Positions 46,785 to 58,229 of a stretch of 64,000 nucleotides of DNA are shown here, piece after piece. The stretch comes from Sequoia sempervirens (lineage: Eukaryota > Streptophyta > Pinopsida > Cupressales > Cupressaceae), in NCBI GenBank assembly GCA_007258455.2, contig VDFB02000002.1:477283-541282 (forward strand), given 5' to 3'. Under the pieces are notes generated by a model, which did not search any database, was not told where the DNA came from, and saw only the letters and a program-made list of their open reading frames with translations. A program made the translations under genes and the position numbers. The first letter of the stretch is position 1; the number at the start of each line of letters is the position of its first letter.

Positions 46785-49700
46785 TTGGGCACATCCTTAA
46801 ACCAAATTAAAATCATTTGTTTAGTTAGGTGTGTTTGGATGAATCCTTCCACACACACACAGTTAAATTATCAACTCTTTGAAAAAGTTTATTCTAAGAT
46901 CACATCCAACATCTTAGGGTCTATAACTCCATTATCCAAATCCAATCAAACCAATCAAAATCAAATCCCAAAGTCTAGCATTGATCCAAAGTTCCTAAAC
47001 GTTCAACACCCATATCATTCACCCCTTTCATCATTCAACCCATCATTGGTCCTAAACACCTTAGAGGTCAACAAGGTCAAAACACAAGAGGAATATGGAA
47101 TATAGACTTGATCCATACATCATGAGTAATCCAAATCAACTGAACTTTCAAAGCCTTACAATGCCGATTGATTATGAAAAATTGCATTTATACAATCCAT
47201 ACATGGGATCATTACCTCCTACAAACCTCAATGGTACAAAAAATATGATTATGCCTAGTCAAAAGTTTGGAACACCTTTCCGGATGGTAGATTTAAATTT
47301 AAGTCCAAACCTACAAATCTATCAACCAAACAATCAATGCATTAGCCTTCAAATGAACAAGTTCATCCCATCAAATTCCAACATGCCAAATGTGAATGTA
47401 CCAAGTACAACATTACAAAACATGAACATGAATCCACACTTGGAAAAATTTGGGATAAATATGTTTGTGAATCATACAAATTTTGTTCAAAGTCCAAACA
47501 AGATGTTAACAACTCCATGTATTAATCCAAGTCAAGTTAACACCATGCAAAATCAAAGTTACCTAAATCAAGGCAATGTGATTCCCAACACCAACAATGT
47601 TCAATTTCAACCTATCATGCCAAATATGAACATCATCCCAAATCATAACATTGTCCAAAATCAATTTTTCCATGATCCCATTAAAAAACCACATGTATTC
47701 ATCCCAAATTTGCTTGAACAAAAACCAAATAAAATCTATCAAGGGAGTCAAGATCAAAATCAAGATCAAATTTGGTGAGATCAAATTGCTAGACTTACCA
47801 AAATAGTTGAGTCATTGCGCCAAGAGACATCTCCACCACCATTATCCATATCAACATCATTCCTTGGTTTAGGGATTCCCCCATTACCTAGCACCAATTA
47901 CTCCATCCAAATCAATCCACCTAACACCAATCAAGGCATCACATGAAATCCTTTGAATAACCATCAACATTGCACCAACAGATGGTATCTAATCAAATAA
48001 CATCATTCCTAAAAATATAAATATGGTCTCCCAAGGATCTATCACCTCAGTCATTCCAACCATTCCTATCATCTCGATCAGTCCAACCACCCCTATCACA
48101 CCCATCATATCTCAAACCATCACAATCACTCCAAACATATCTCAATGACTTGTCACGACATCCAACACGATTCCAAATCCACCACCACTACCACCAAAAC
48201 CAAGTGCAATAAGCCAATATAGCATTACATTTGAAGTCGCTCAGCAAGCTGCTTATTAGAAGGCACACCAACAAAACCAAAACCAAAAAGTTCCACAACT
48301 AGCTACTCAACAAGCTACACAACTAGGTACTCAACAAGCTGCAAAAGTTTCTCAAGTTGTCCAAGCCACACTACAAGCCCAGGCTCAAGTGCAAGTGCAA
48401 GCTAAAGCCCAATACCAAGCCCAAAAAACAAATGTTGTTCAAAATCCCAACAAAATGTTAACGACTCCATGTATCGATCTCAGTCAACGATCACATGATC
48501 AAGACCTATCCATCAACAAACACATGGAAGATGTTTCTACCTCATTAGAAGATCAAATCAACATACATCAAGAGTCAGTTTTTGATCATGATAAGAATCC
48601 TTCAACAATATCTGACAATGATCCATTTCAAGGAGTGTTAACATTATTTGATCTTGTAATCAACAACCTATCAACCAATGATCACATTGAAAATGTCTCT
48701 ACATCACTTGATAAGTTAGAGGGAATTTCTTAAGAATTTATTCCAAAGCATGATAGGCATCTTTCACCAAGGTCTAGCAATGGTCCTTTCCTAGATATGT
48801 TTTCAGATATTGAAGGAATATTCAACTCAACATTTGATCCAAATCCACTCAAAGATAAAGAGGATATTGAGAAATTTATCATGCCTAATGAAGACATCCA
48901 AGAACCCTTTGTAAGCAATCCATCCTTTGAAATTGACCCATTTCAAGAACTTGATCCAAAGCATGTCGAAAGCAATTCCAAAATCATTCAATATCAAGAA
49001 TTCGTATCTCCAAGATACTACAATGATCTAATGGACACTCTCTTACCTATACAAGATGTCGAAAATGATGATCATGTCCATATAACACATACTCCTCCAT
49101 CTACCCATGAGATGCTTTCTATGGATGGACACGTAGATGATCTTCATTCAGAACAAGATTCCTTTACTCCTGATATTATTACACAGAAAGAGAAGGTTAT
49201 TGATTCCTATAATCAGACCAAGTTTTCAACATTAGGATTGGATATATCCCAAATTTAAACTGGGGATATCATGAACAAAGAAATCCAACATTATCCACTC
49301 AAGAAAACAAGTTAGACAGAACATGATATTTCAAAGTCAACAGAGCATCCAATCAAAATAACATCATCTGTAGTGGTCATTTATCAGAGAAAGCATCCTA
49401 AACAAGAGTTCTCAGAACTTGCAAAATCAAAGCATGAAAGTACTACTTCCACAATACGAGGGGAAACTATGTCTCAAGAAAATGTCAACATAGGGAGCAT
49501 GAAGAGTCCTTATGATGAAACCAATGCTAATACTACAACTAGTCATGTCATGAATCTTCATCTACCCATCACCCCATCCACAAATTGGGACCAATGTCAA
49601 GACAAAGATTTTAATCAAAGCACAAAGAACATTATCAATGAAAAAGAAGCAGAGAAGCATAATTGACAAATAAAATACAAGTGGATACCAAAGCATACAA

Positions 49701-50215
49701 AAAAAGATTATCCCTATCAAACTCCATTAGTCAAAGAAACTATGGGGCAAAATAAAAAAGGGAAAAGTATCCATCAAAGATGTCCATAAAAGTAAAAGCA
49801 GTATTTTCAAGCGACGTACAAAGTGTATCAAATAGTTGGTCCTAATTCCACACACACTTCCATATCCACCCATCATTGCTCATCTTTCAAAGTTTGGAGA
49901 GTCAAAGGTTCCAAACTGTCAACCAATCCATCTCTTATCCTTAAACACACTCCATCCACACCTCCACGCATGATATCCAATTCTCAAATTGACCATGTAT
50001 TGGAAACAACCCTTCATCATAAGGATTTAGAAGGCATTCTATCACGATGCACACACAAAGAGAAATTTAACTCTAGTATTGACGAAGCAGATAAGGAATC
50101 TCAAAAGTTGCATTTAAGTGCACGTATCTTGGCAAAGAAACTTCTTCAGGAAGGCTATCAATGGAACATAATGATAGAAACATCTACATCAGAAACACTT
50201 TGTGGTTTAGCATGA
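46785..50215 (+). pseudogene. Asn/Gln-rich coding region of element G
   Basis: Successive plus-strand frames (46785-47105, 47095-47778, 48389-49258, 49373-49666, 49823-50213) look like one coding region broken by frameshifts and stops. The first half is rich in Asn, Gln, Pro, Met and Ile; the middle has Gln/Ala repeats (48240-48420); the second half is acidic and Ser-rich. The motif NKMLTTPCI occurs twice (about 47500 and 48455), part of a ~50-bp direct repeat. The end has a more ordered segment (LHLSARILAKKLLQEGYQWNI). I recognise no family. It may be a fast-evolving Gag-like or accessory protein. Between 46377 and 46784 I see no gene. Confidence 0.5.
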
Positions 50216-51115
50216 GCTTTAAATCTTTCATGGAAAAATACAAAAAAATAAAAATAAAAATGAAAATCCAAAAAAAGTGAGATAAAATGATTGAAAACAG
50301 TAAAGATAAAAAATTGTCCTCCAGTGAAAACCACTACGGTGGCGCTTTGGGAAAGACCATGATGAAAACCTGGAAAATAGGTGTCACGTGTGGAATCGAG
50401 CATCTACGTGTGCCAATTCAGGTGGAAGCATCTCATCCCATCCATAATAAATCTAGTATTCCATCCATCTCAGCCATAATAAATCCATTCATCCATGAAC
50501 CATTTATCCAATCCATTTTCATCTATCTGCATCCATCATTCGAGTTATCTTGATCTTGATGAAATTTTGGGGGACACTTTACACTTTCTTATGATAAACA
50601 TCTTGACATGGGTTGTTTTCATCCTATCTAGTGTTATCTGAGCCATGAAGCATTATCCAATGAGAATTCTTTATTTGAACACCTTATCTTATTGCAAGAT
50701 AATCATTGACATCCTTTGTGTGCTTACCATATCCATCCATCCATACACCTATCCAGGCATCTATCCATAACATTCCATACATTGCTAGACATTGGGGGTA
50801 GATATGTACATCTTGCTTCGAGAATAAATCTTGATCTATATCCTCCAACTTATGTGGTGATTTGAACATTGGAAAACATGAAATCAAATTGGTCAAAGCA
50901 TTTGTGATCCAAAATCCAAATCACTAACCCGTGGCATATTTTGGTGAGAAGATGTTCCTTATCAAGTTTCATCTTTCATCGAACATCAATCCAAAAAATC
51001 AGTATCAGTCACATCTAACACACCCTTCAAATGTCATATCAAATCATCCAAAACATCTTTTGTTTCAAACCAAGATTCAAATTTCTGATTGATCAAATCC
51101 AATTAATCCATCATC

Positions 51116-51360
51116 TTGGGAGATCCTTCCCAATCCTCGTGTTGCTTAACACTATCCTTTCATTGTTGTGGATCCTTAACAACTTTATCATCATCAATCC
51201 TGATCAATCAAATCCTTGCATTGTTGTGTATCCTCAACAATTTTATCATCATCTATCCCTCGTCATCTTGGGATATCCATCCTAATCCTTGTGTTTCTTA
51301 ATACTATCCTTGCATTGTTGTGTATCCTCAACAATGTTATTATCATCAATCCATTGATTC
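51116..51360 (+). repeat. Degenerate tandem repeat with CATTGTTGTGTATCCTCAAC core
   Basis: The core appears three times (near 51161, 51219 and 51316), each followed by AAC/AAT, TTATCATCATC and part of ATCAATCC, with spacing of about 60 and 97 bases. Confidence 0.6.
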
Positions 51361-51593
51361 GATCAATTAAACTTAGCTTGGTTTTCAACAAAATCCCAAA
51401 ATAAATCACTAATATCGTCACACACATATCCATATCCAAATTGTCAAAATCATGTGAAAAATAAAAAAACATCAAAACATCAGAAAACCCAAAAACATCA
51501 AAAAATAACCAAAATCCAAAAACATCAAAACACATCAAAATCCAAAAATAGGTCAAAAAGTTGATCAAAAAGTCAAAAACAAGGTCGTCTTGT

Positions 51594-51990
51594 CAAACTA
51601 TGGGTCTCTAAGCCTTGAACATAGGAAAGGTTTATTTTTTATCATCCTTCGAGACACTTTGGTCAGTCCTTTAGGAGTCTATCATAATAAACTGACATCT
51701 CACCATGTATATCGTCATTTATAAATCGGTCAAGTCATCAGGTCGAACTACGGGTCTCTGAGCCTTGAACATAGCCAGGGTTGATCTTTGATCATCCCCC
51801 GAGACACTTGGGTTAGTCCTTTAGGAGTTCGTCATAATAAACTAACATCTCACCATGTATATCATCATTTGTAAATCGGTCAAGTCATCAATCAAACTAC
51901 GTGGTCTCTGCGTGCATAATGTAGGAAAGGCTAATTTGTTGATCAGCCCCCGAGGCCCCTAGGATAGGTCTTTAGGTTAGTCTCTTGGTC
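51594..51990 (+). repeat. Three ~150-bp tandem repeats
   Basis: Units start at 51594, 51744 and 51893 with CAAACTATGGGTCTCT or close variants. Units one and two share TCCTTTAGGAGT, the CACCATGTATATCGTCATTT block and AAATCGGTCAAGTCATCA. Unit three is diverged and shorter. Confidence 0.85.
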
Positions 51991-53049
51991 AAAATCTAAG
52001 AAAACACCAAAACATCAAAAAATCAAAAATCAAAACATTTGAAAATCTCAAAAATACAAAAAAAAAGCCTCAAAACATTGAAAAATGTCAAAAAACATCC
52101 AAAAAATTAAAAAAAATCCATCCATCTCATCTCGCTTGCACCCGCAATAAGCATCACTCATAATAAACAATCATCATCCTCAGCCTTTGGTGAGGCAATC
52201 AGAAACAATTCTAGCCAATCAAAAGTGGAAACTCAAAACGTCAAGTCTCAAGTCTTGGTTAGTATGTAAGCAAAGTGATCAACTCTTGGTGTCGATAACC
52301 TATCATCCATTTGGTCCCATATCAATCATTTGAAAGAATGAAAACTTAGGATAAATGAAATGACATTCCATCATCCACTAACATGTCCTAGGATGCATCC
52401 TTCCTACAATGGGCATTATCTTTTGGCAATAGTTTCAGTTCCTATCCTTAAAAACACTTCCCCTTTGGTTAATGATATTGAAGAACATCGATTTTCTTGT
52501 TTACTTTATCTGTGTCTTTTTGACTTATCTTATTGTGCTCATTCCAAGGACTTCTCAATGACATCCAAACAAAGGATTTAGAGAAATAGGAATGGGGAAA
52601 TGATCATTATCTTTTTTCTGTCATGCTTGTTGGATGTTCTTGTAATATAACTTAGCAAATACTTGCTTTGTTAGTTATGTATGGAGGGTGTTTTGGGAAA
52701 CTTGTTGACTATTGCATTGAAGGGTTATACCTTTCCGTGTTTTGGTCTGAGGTGTTTGAAACATCTAAAATGCATCCTAGCAAGGTTTTCGTATGTCAGG
52801 TGTGAATAAGGATACTCCTATCTAATTTTCAAGTCAAAATTCATCACATTGGGTACAACGCCATCCTAGTTCTCTATACCTTGATGCATCGTACCACGTG
52901 TGTTATCAAACATAAGAAAATTGGCCCTTTGAAAATCCCACTTCCTCGACAATAAATCATCATCATTTTGCATATTTAGCATCTTGTGTCTTGTTGAAAT
53001 AACTTCTTCTCTTTTGTCCCTTCTTGCTTATCACACTAACAAGGTATTA

Positions 53050-54100
53050 TGATAGTTCATCATCATCATCGTCATCATCATTGATCCCACATCCACAAAT
53101 CATTAGCATATTGCATCAACACATCATATAGGAAACACATGCATTGCATCTCCATATAAAGTTGTTATTACAAGAATTTTATATAAGTAAATGCGTTCAT
53201 GTTTCATCACATTGCATCTATTTCTCCATCCATTGCATTCATCATATAAACCATCGCATAACATTCATTTCCATGGAAATTTTCATAAACCATTACCATA
53301 TACGACATAATCAAACATATCAGCAATTCATCACATTATAAGCATACATGGTCACATCACAAGGAATCATTTCCCACATTAAGTTCATTTTTGCATAAAA
53401 CATCATCATACCACTTTGCATTAACATATCATTTCATATATCATGTCACATCACAAAAAAGGAATCACATACCTTTCACATTATCATTAAACATGTTTAG
53501 GATAATATGTATTTGTTATTCTTAGCATTGTAAAAATATTTCATTTGCATCAACAATACATATTAAATAAAACACGATCATTGCATCCACATTACATCAT
53601 GAATAAATCATAAAAGAATACATAGCATCCATTAAATCATCCATATCATTTCATAAATAGCATCACAATCATTTTTTGCATTTCATTGCATAAACCATTC
53701 CACATCATTAAAAACATAAATAGGAACATACAAAATCCATTACATGCAAAGCATACATCCATGAACATTTTATAAGCATAGTTCACATATCATTTCTCAT
53801 ATACACCATAGATCATTTCCATATCACTTTGCATATTGCATATTACATGTCATATCATTTCAAATCATCATATAGACTGCAACATCATTACACATCACAT
53901 AAATACATCTGCATATCATAAGTCAACAATGTAATATAGATCTGTTAGTCATAATCACTACATAATACATATATCATCAGAAATAAATGCATCCATAAAT
54001 ACATCATATAGCACCATAACATCATTGCATAGCATATAGAAATAGAATCATCCTTAAATGCATAAATAAATGATACACATTGCATCACATCTAAATCATC

Positions 54101-54105
<5 letters not shown>
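53050..54105. repeat. CAT/CATT-rich low-complexity tract
   Basis: About 1 kb dominated by CATCAT, ATTGCAT and ATCATATA words with no fixed period, starting in a clear (CAT)n at about 53056-53081. Confidence 0.7.

Positions 54106-54132
<27 letters not shown>
54106..54132. repeat. (TA)n microsatellite
   Basis: About thirteen AT units, at the border between the CAT-rich tract and the antisense PMD pseudogene. Confidence 0.95.
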
Positions 54133-54133
<1 letters not shown>

Positions 54134-54189
54134 CATCGAATAACTATCATAGTACAAAATAATTAGATCACTGTACATGTATGTCAATC

Positions 54190-56560
54190 AGTACAAAAAG
54201 GCCCATCAGGCTATCAAAAAGGAGCCCATAGGACACAAAAAATGATATCATCTTGATCAAAAGGAGACCTAACCCTTCTATGTACTGCCCTCGCCTCTAT
54301 CACCATGACCCATGTTGCTCTAGGTATGGCTTGGTGATAATGCATACAGTAATAATCTACCTCTCGGACGACCTCCCTGTAAGACTGAATGGACACTATA
54401 ATCTAAGAGGATAAGGATGCCATGCTCTCCAACTGCTATCTCTAGCCCATCTCTATGGTCACCTATAACTCTGTGGCCTGTCTCTTCAGTATGGCCTGAT
54501 CCCTCTCGGCCCTGACCTGGTCCCTCTTGGTCCACACCTAATCTCTGTCCCCTGTCAAATTCTGCACATGGGCCTGTAGCTACGCAATCAATGTATCCTG
54601 AGGGTTCGCCTACCCTGCTGGCTATACTAGTGGGGGCCACACCTGAGGCCGCATGTGAGGTTGATGCTCACTCCCAGCTCATGGTGGTACATCCACCTAG
54701 ACTTGTTGTCGGCCTACAACCTACCCCTGATCCGTCATCGGAACATTGGCTTACTTGGCTGAACTGGGGGCCTGACTAGCTAATCCTCTCATGCATCATC
54801 CCTCCATCCTCATCCTCCCCCTCTACCTCTCATCCTCTATCGATCGGGGACTGCTCCTAGAACTATCAAATGTAGGGGAGGCTGGAACCAATCCTTGTAT
54901 GCCTGTGTGACACTTGGATTTACAGGCCCCTAATCGTAAACCCATGGCTGGGCCACCAACTATCAAAAGCTGTCAATAGCCTCTGAAGGAGGAATGTATT
55001 GCCCCCATGATGTTTGTGAGGTGGTGTGATAAAATATGGCCATGTAATCATTGTTGGGCCAGTCCTGTGGCTAGCCAAACTGACACTGTACAGTCCCTGG
55101 CAAGTATCTCTCCACCATGGTGTGCTCCTACCCCTGCATGAAACGGTCCTCGCAGGAAAAGAAAATCTACTCTGCATCCTTGGCCCATCCGAGCCAACCA
55201 AGGTATGGTCGCTAGGTAAACATTGTCATCTCATCTAGGACCCTCTTCTAGTAGGGAATCCTGTGCTTGCTAGTGTGTGTAAAGGAAACACCACCTCTGT
55301 AGCACCATACGAGGGGATCATTAGGCCCCATCGGTACTGGAACAAAACGTGGATGAAGAATGGCGATGTGCCCCCATGCCCATACATGCAAGAGTGTAAC
55401 ACCTACCCCCTATGATATGCCATCATGATACACATACTCATGGAGATCCCTGTAAAGAGGGGCCAGAAGAATGGGCCTCCAAGCATAATGGACTGGTCTG
55501 TCGTGAACCAGCCGCTCCTAGCAAAGTCCCCAATCAGGACTAAAGTATCGACACCATTTGTCCAGGGCAACAAGACCAGAAATGATCACCATGACCACTA
55601 GACGAAACAGGGATGTCAGTGTCCTGTGCCACTCTAGCTCTATCTGTCCCTCGCAAATCACAAGCTCATATGTGTCAAGAACTAAATAACAAGAGTCCCG
55701 CCTTGCATCCATATCAAAAATGACATGCTGACCATGAATTGACAATCTCAAGATGCGCCACATGTCCTCTAAGGTGATGGTGGCCTCGCTGGTAGGAAGG
55801 TGGAAAGACGAGGTCTGGCTGTGCCATCTCTCAGCAAGTGCGAACATCATCCCAAGATGGGTATGTATGGGTGTTGCATATGCAATGTGCCACAACCCCA
55901 TGACCCATAATTGCTCTCGGTCCCTGTCACTAAGGTCCCGCAAGTAACCAAAGATCTCCTGAGACCTATGCTCCTGGGAATACAGCTCCCTCACCACATC
56001 CTGCATCAAGGAAGGTCACCATGTTAAATTTTTTGAAAAATTTCATTCCGAGCACCCAGGAAATCAACCTAGTGTTGCTACCCATGAAGGCATTGCGGTT
56101 TGAAAGTTCCAAACCACAACGCTAGAGGGTTAAAACTGCAAAAGAGCACTATCACGGTGCACTTTTCTTTAAAGAAGTGTAGTTTGTGAAGATTCCTATC
56201 TAAAAGGGCACCACCACATCACACTTTGAAAATGATCCCACTAGCCAAGGTATCAACATCATAGTTTGAAGCTTGAAGCCAAACTCCAAACTCCACCGCC
56301 ACGGTGCGATTTATCGATAGCGGCCCAGTTTGGCTACCGAGTGGTTGTTTTTTAAGTGGTGCTATATAGCGTCACTGCAAAAGAACTAAATTTAAATGCA
56401 TTAAATGAACAAAAGAAGTGAGAAGTAAAGCTCAAGTAAGGATCACTTACTAGTGCCTCAATGCCAGGTGGTTGCTGGTATGTTTGAACTCATTCAGAAA
56501 TGTGCATTGGGAGCTGTCACTACGCCATATTTTCAGGAGGTTAGAGCTTGAATCATTGAA
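54190..56560 (-). pseudogene. Plant Mobile Domain (PMD, aminotransferase-like) protein, antisense in element G
   Basis: The main exon (56000 to about 54880) shows GLWHIAYATP, FALAERWHSQTSSFHLPTSEATITLEDMWRIL and a long downstream part with LLHVWAWGHIAILHP, MVERYLPGTVQCQFG and DWFQPP: the PMD pattern of MAIN/MAIL-like proteins. About ten in-frame stops, almost all TAG, interrupt one open frame. A frame change near 54880 leads to a Gln/Arg-rich coiled-coil tail (about 54640-54190). At 56001-56450 a probable intron has GTAAGT at its 5' end and TTCCTTGATGCAG at its 3' end (minus strand); exon 1 (56451 upward) reads into the main exon in phase. G+C is clearly higher than around it. Confidence 0.8.
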
Positions 56561-56971
56561 TTGCTAAAAGGCTGGGTGTGAAAGTGACTTGAAAGTGACC
56601 CCTCATGGCCATTTTAACCTTGAAAACTAGGGGTTTTTGACCTTGTTTGGCCATCCTGCTAGGGTTGTGAACCCTTTAATCCATTTTCATCCAGTTGAGG
56701 CTTATTTTACATTGTTTTATTGCGTTTAGACATGTTTTTGGCCTCCTAGGGCCTTTCCGGACCTGTCAGGCATCTTACTCTTCTTTTTCGAGGGATTCCC
56801 CAAATATTGGAATTTTCATCTAGTCTCTCGAGGGGGCAATATATTCGCATGTTTTCTCTTGCCAGGCAATAGTGGGGCAACATGTTGAATTTTTTTTGTT
56901 TTTGGCTTTGATCGATATCATTTATTCTTTGAACCAACACAATGAGTGCATTGCTTCAAAGAGGGGAAAAA
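56561..56971 (+). other. Element G 3' untranslated end with PPT
   Basis: No gene seen. The last bases, AAAGAGGGGAAAAA (56958-56971), form a clean polypurine tract directly before the LTR start, which fixes G's orientation as plus and the PMD gene as antisense. Confidence 0.8.
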
Positions 56972-58229
56972 TGTAGACAAGAAAAATGTATTGATTGACA
57001 TTATGCATCTGATCCTGGTCACTAACATCATTGCATCCTGAATCATCCTTCGGTTTAACCATTTAATCAAATATCCTTATCCGATTAAATTCATCATTAT
57101 TTTGCCTCTTAATTAAATAAATCGGTTATCTAATTAAGCCATTCTCTCTTAATATTTAGATCAACTTGTTTGATCTAACTATCCCCATTTCATTAAATAG
57201 TCAATTTTATTTAATTAAATCTCTAAAGTCTATCTATTAAATTAAATAAATTAAAACCTTATTTAATTTAATCTAACATCATCTATGTTAATTAAATAAA
57301 TCATGAATCTTTATTTAATTAATTTCTTATCACATTTCTCTCATATTTGATTTAAATAAATCCACAAATTTAAGTCAAATATGTCACATCATTTGATCCC
57401 TTCATTAAATTAATTAACTGTGATTAATTTAATCTCATATCATGTCCCATCCTCTACCTTTTCCCACTTGCACATGAAAATAGATTTAATTGATTTATTA
57501 AATCTCTATTTTCTTCAAAAAAACATCTTTTGAGGAATATTCCCAAAATTTGAATTCAAATTCCAAGTGGGATAAGTCCTTCCAACAAGGAATTAACTCC
57601 ACCTTACATGTCCTTTTCCTTGAGCCAAGTGTTGCATGTCATTTCAACAAATTCAAAATTCAAAAATATGCATTTATTGGCACAATCCTCAAAACTTGCA
57701 CATCCTCCATCCACTCACAAGTTGACAAGTGGCATTTTTCCATTGGCTAATTCTTAGTCCCACATTGCTCTATTTTGGGCATGCTTTCAACTTGTCAATC
57801 TATAAAGAAGAGGCTAATTCCTTCATTCTATCATTCACAATTTGAGTAAACTTACTACGCTCAAATCATTAGCAAATTCCATACATTATCATTGAATCTT
57901 AGCTAGGTTATGCAGATTTTTCCATTGGAGGACTCATCAAGCATCAACAAAGTGGATCAATTATCATCACACATCAATCTTGCATCATAGAAATTGGGAA
58001 ATGGCCAATTTTGACATCAAATTGGCACCAATTCCCCCATGGGATCACGATTTTGCTAGTTTAATTAGGATTCAATATCTTTTATTGTTATCTCATTGTA
58101 TTCTTCATTGCTTTTCCTAATTTGAAATTTGTAAATAGATTCCATGGGGAATCCTTGTTCTTGCTTGCATTTCACCATATAATGTGTTTGTTTATGTTTT
58201 TTTGTAGGTATTAGGGTTGGCGTTCGACA
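56972..58229 (+). repeat. Element G 3' LTR
   Basis: 1258 bp from TGTAGACAAG to GTTCGACA. It matches the outer part (32439-32855), the middle (39133 onward) and the end of the 5' LTR, but has only one copy of the TATA-bearing module (TCTATAAAG near 57800) against two or three in the 5' LTR. It is followed by AGTAG, where element F's coding frame resumes. Confidence 0.9.

Larger units (their letters stand above)
50216..54105 (+). other. Element G non-coding middle: low-complexity and repeat-rich DNA
   Basis: No coding frame is supported. It holds runs of ATCAAAA and CATCC type, two sets of tandem repeats (51116-51360 and 51594-51990), a conserved-looking stretch near 52330-52900 with no recognised motif, and a CAT-rich tract from about 53050. 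Confidence 0.6.
32439..58229 (+). mobile_element. Element G: giant LTR element without visible pol, carrying an antisense PMD gene
   Basis: Two related LTRs (32439-40626, interrupted; 56972-58229), both starting TGTAGACA and ending TTC(A/G)ACA. A textbook polypurine tract (AAAGAGGGGAAAAA) lies before the second. Flanks are AGTAT (32434-32438) and AGTAG (58230-58234), a 5-bp duplication with one change. Without the LINE and element H, G is about 17 kb. I find no protease, RT or integrase on either strand, so it is probably non-autonomous. Contents: a non-coding 5' part, an Asn/Gln-rich coding region (plus), tandem repeats, a CAT-rich tract, and a Plant Mobile Domain pseudogene (minus) close to the PPT. 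Confidence 0.8.

Noticed and set aside
51594..51990. Regular repeats that might suggest a CRISPR-like array
   Set aside because: Units are contiguous with a 150-bp period and no short repeat/unique spacer pattern, and the context is plant retrotransposon DNA.
54320..55201. Minus-strand frames of 106 and 93 codons within the PMD region
   Set aside because: They are other reading frames of the PMD pseudogene, whose true frame is interrupted by TAG codons.
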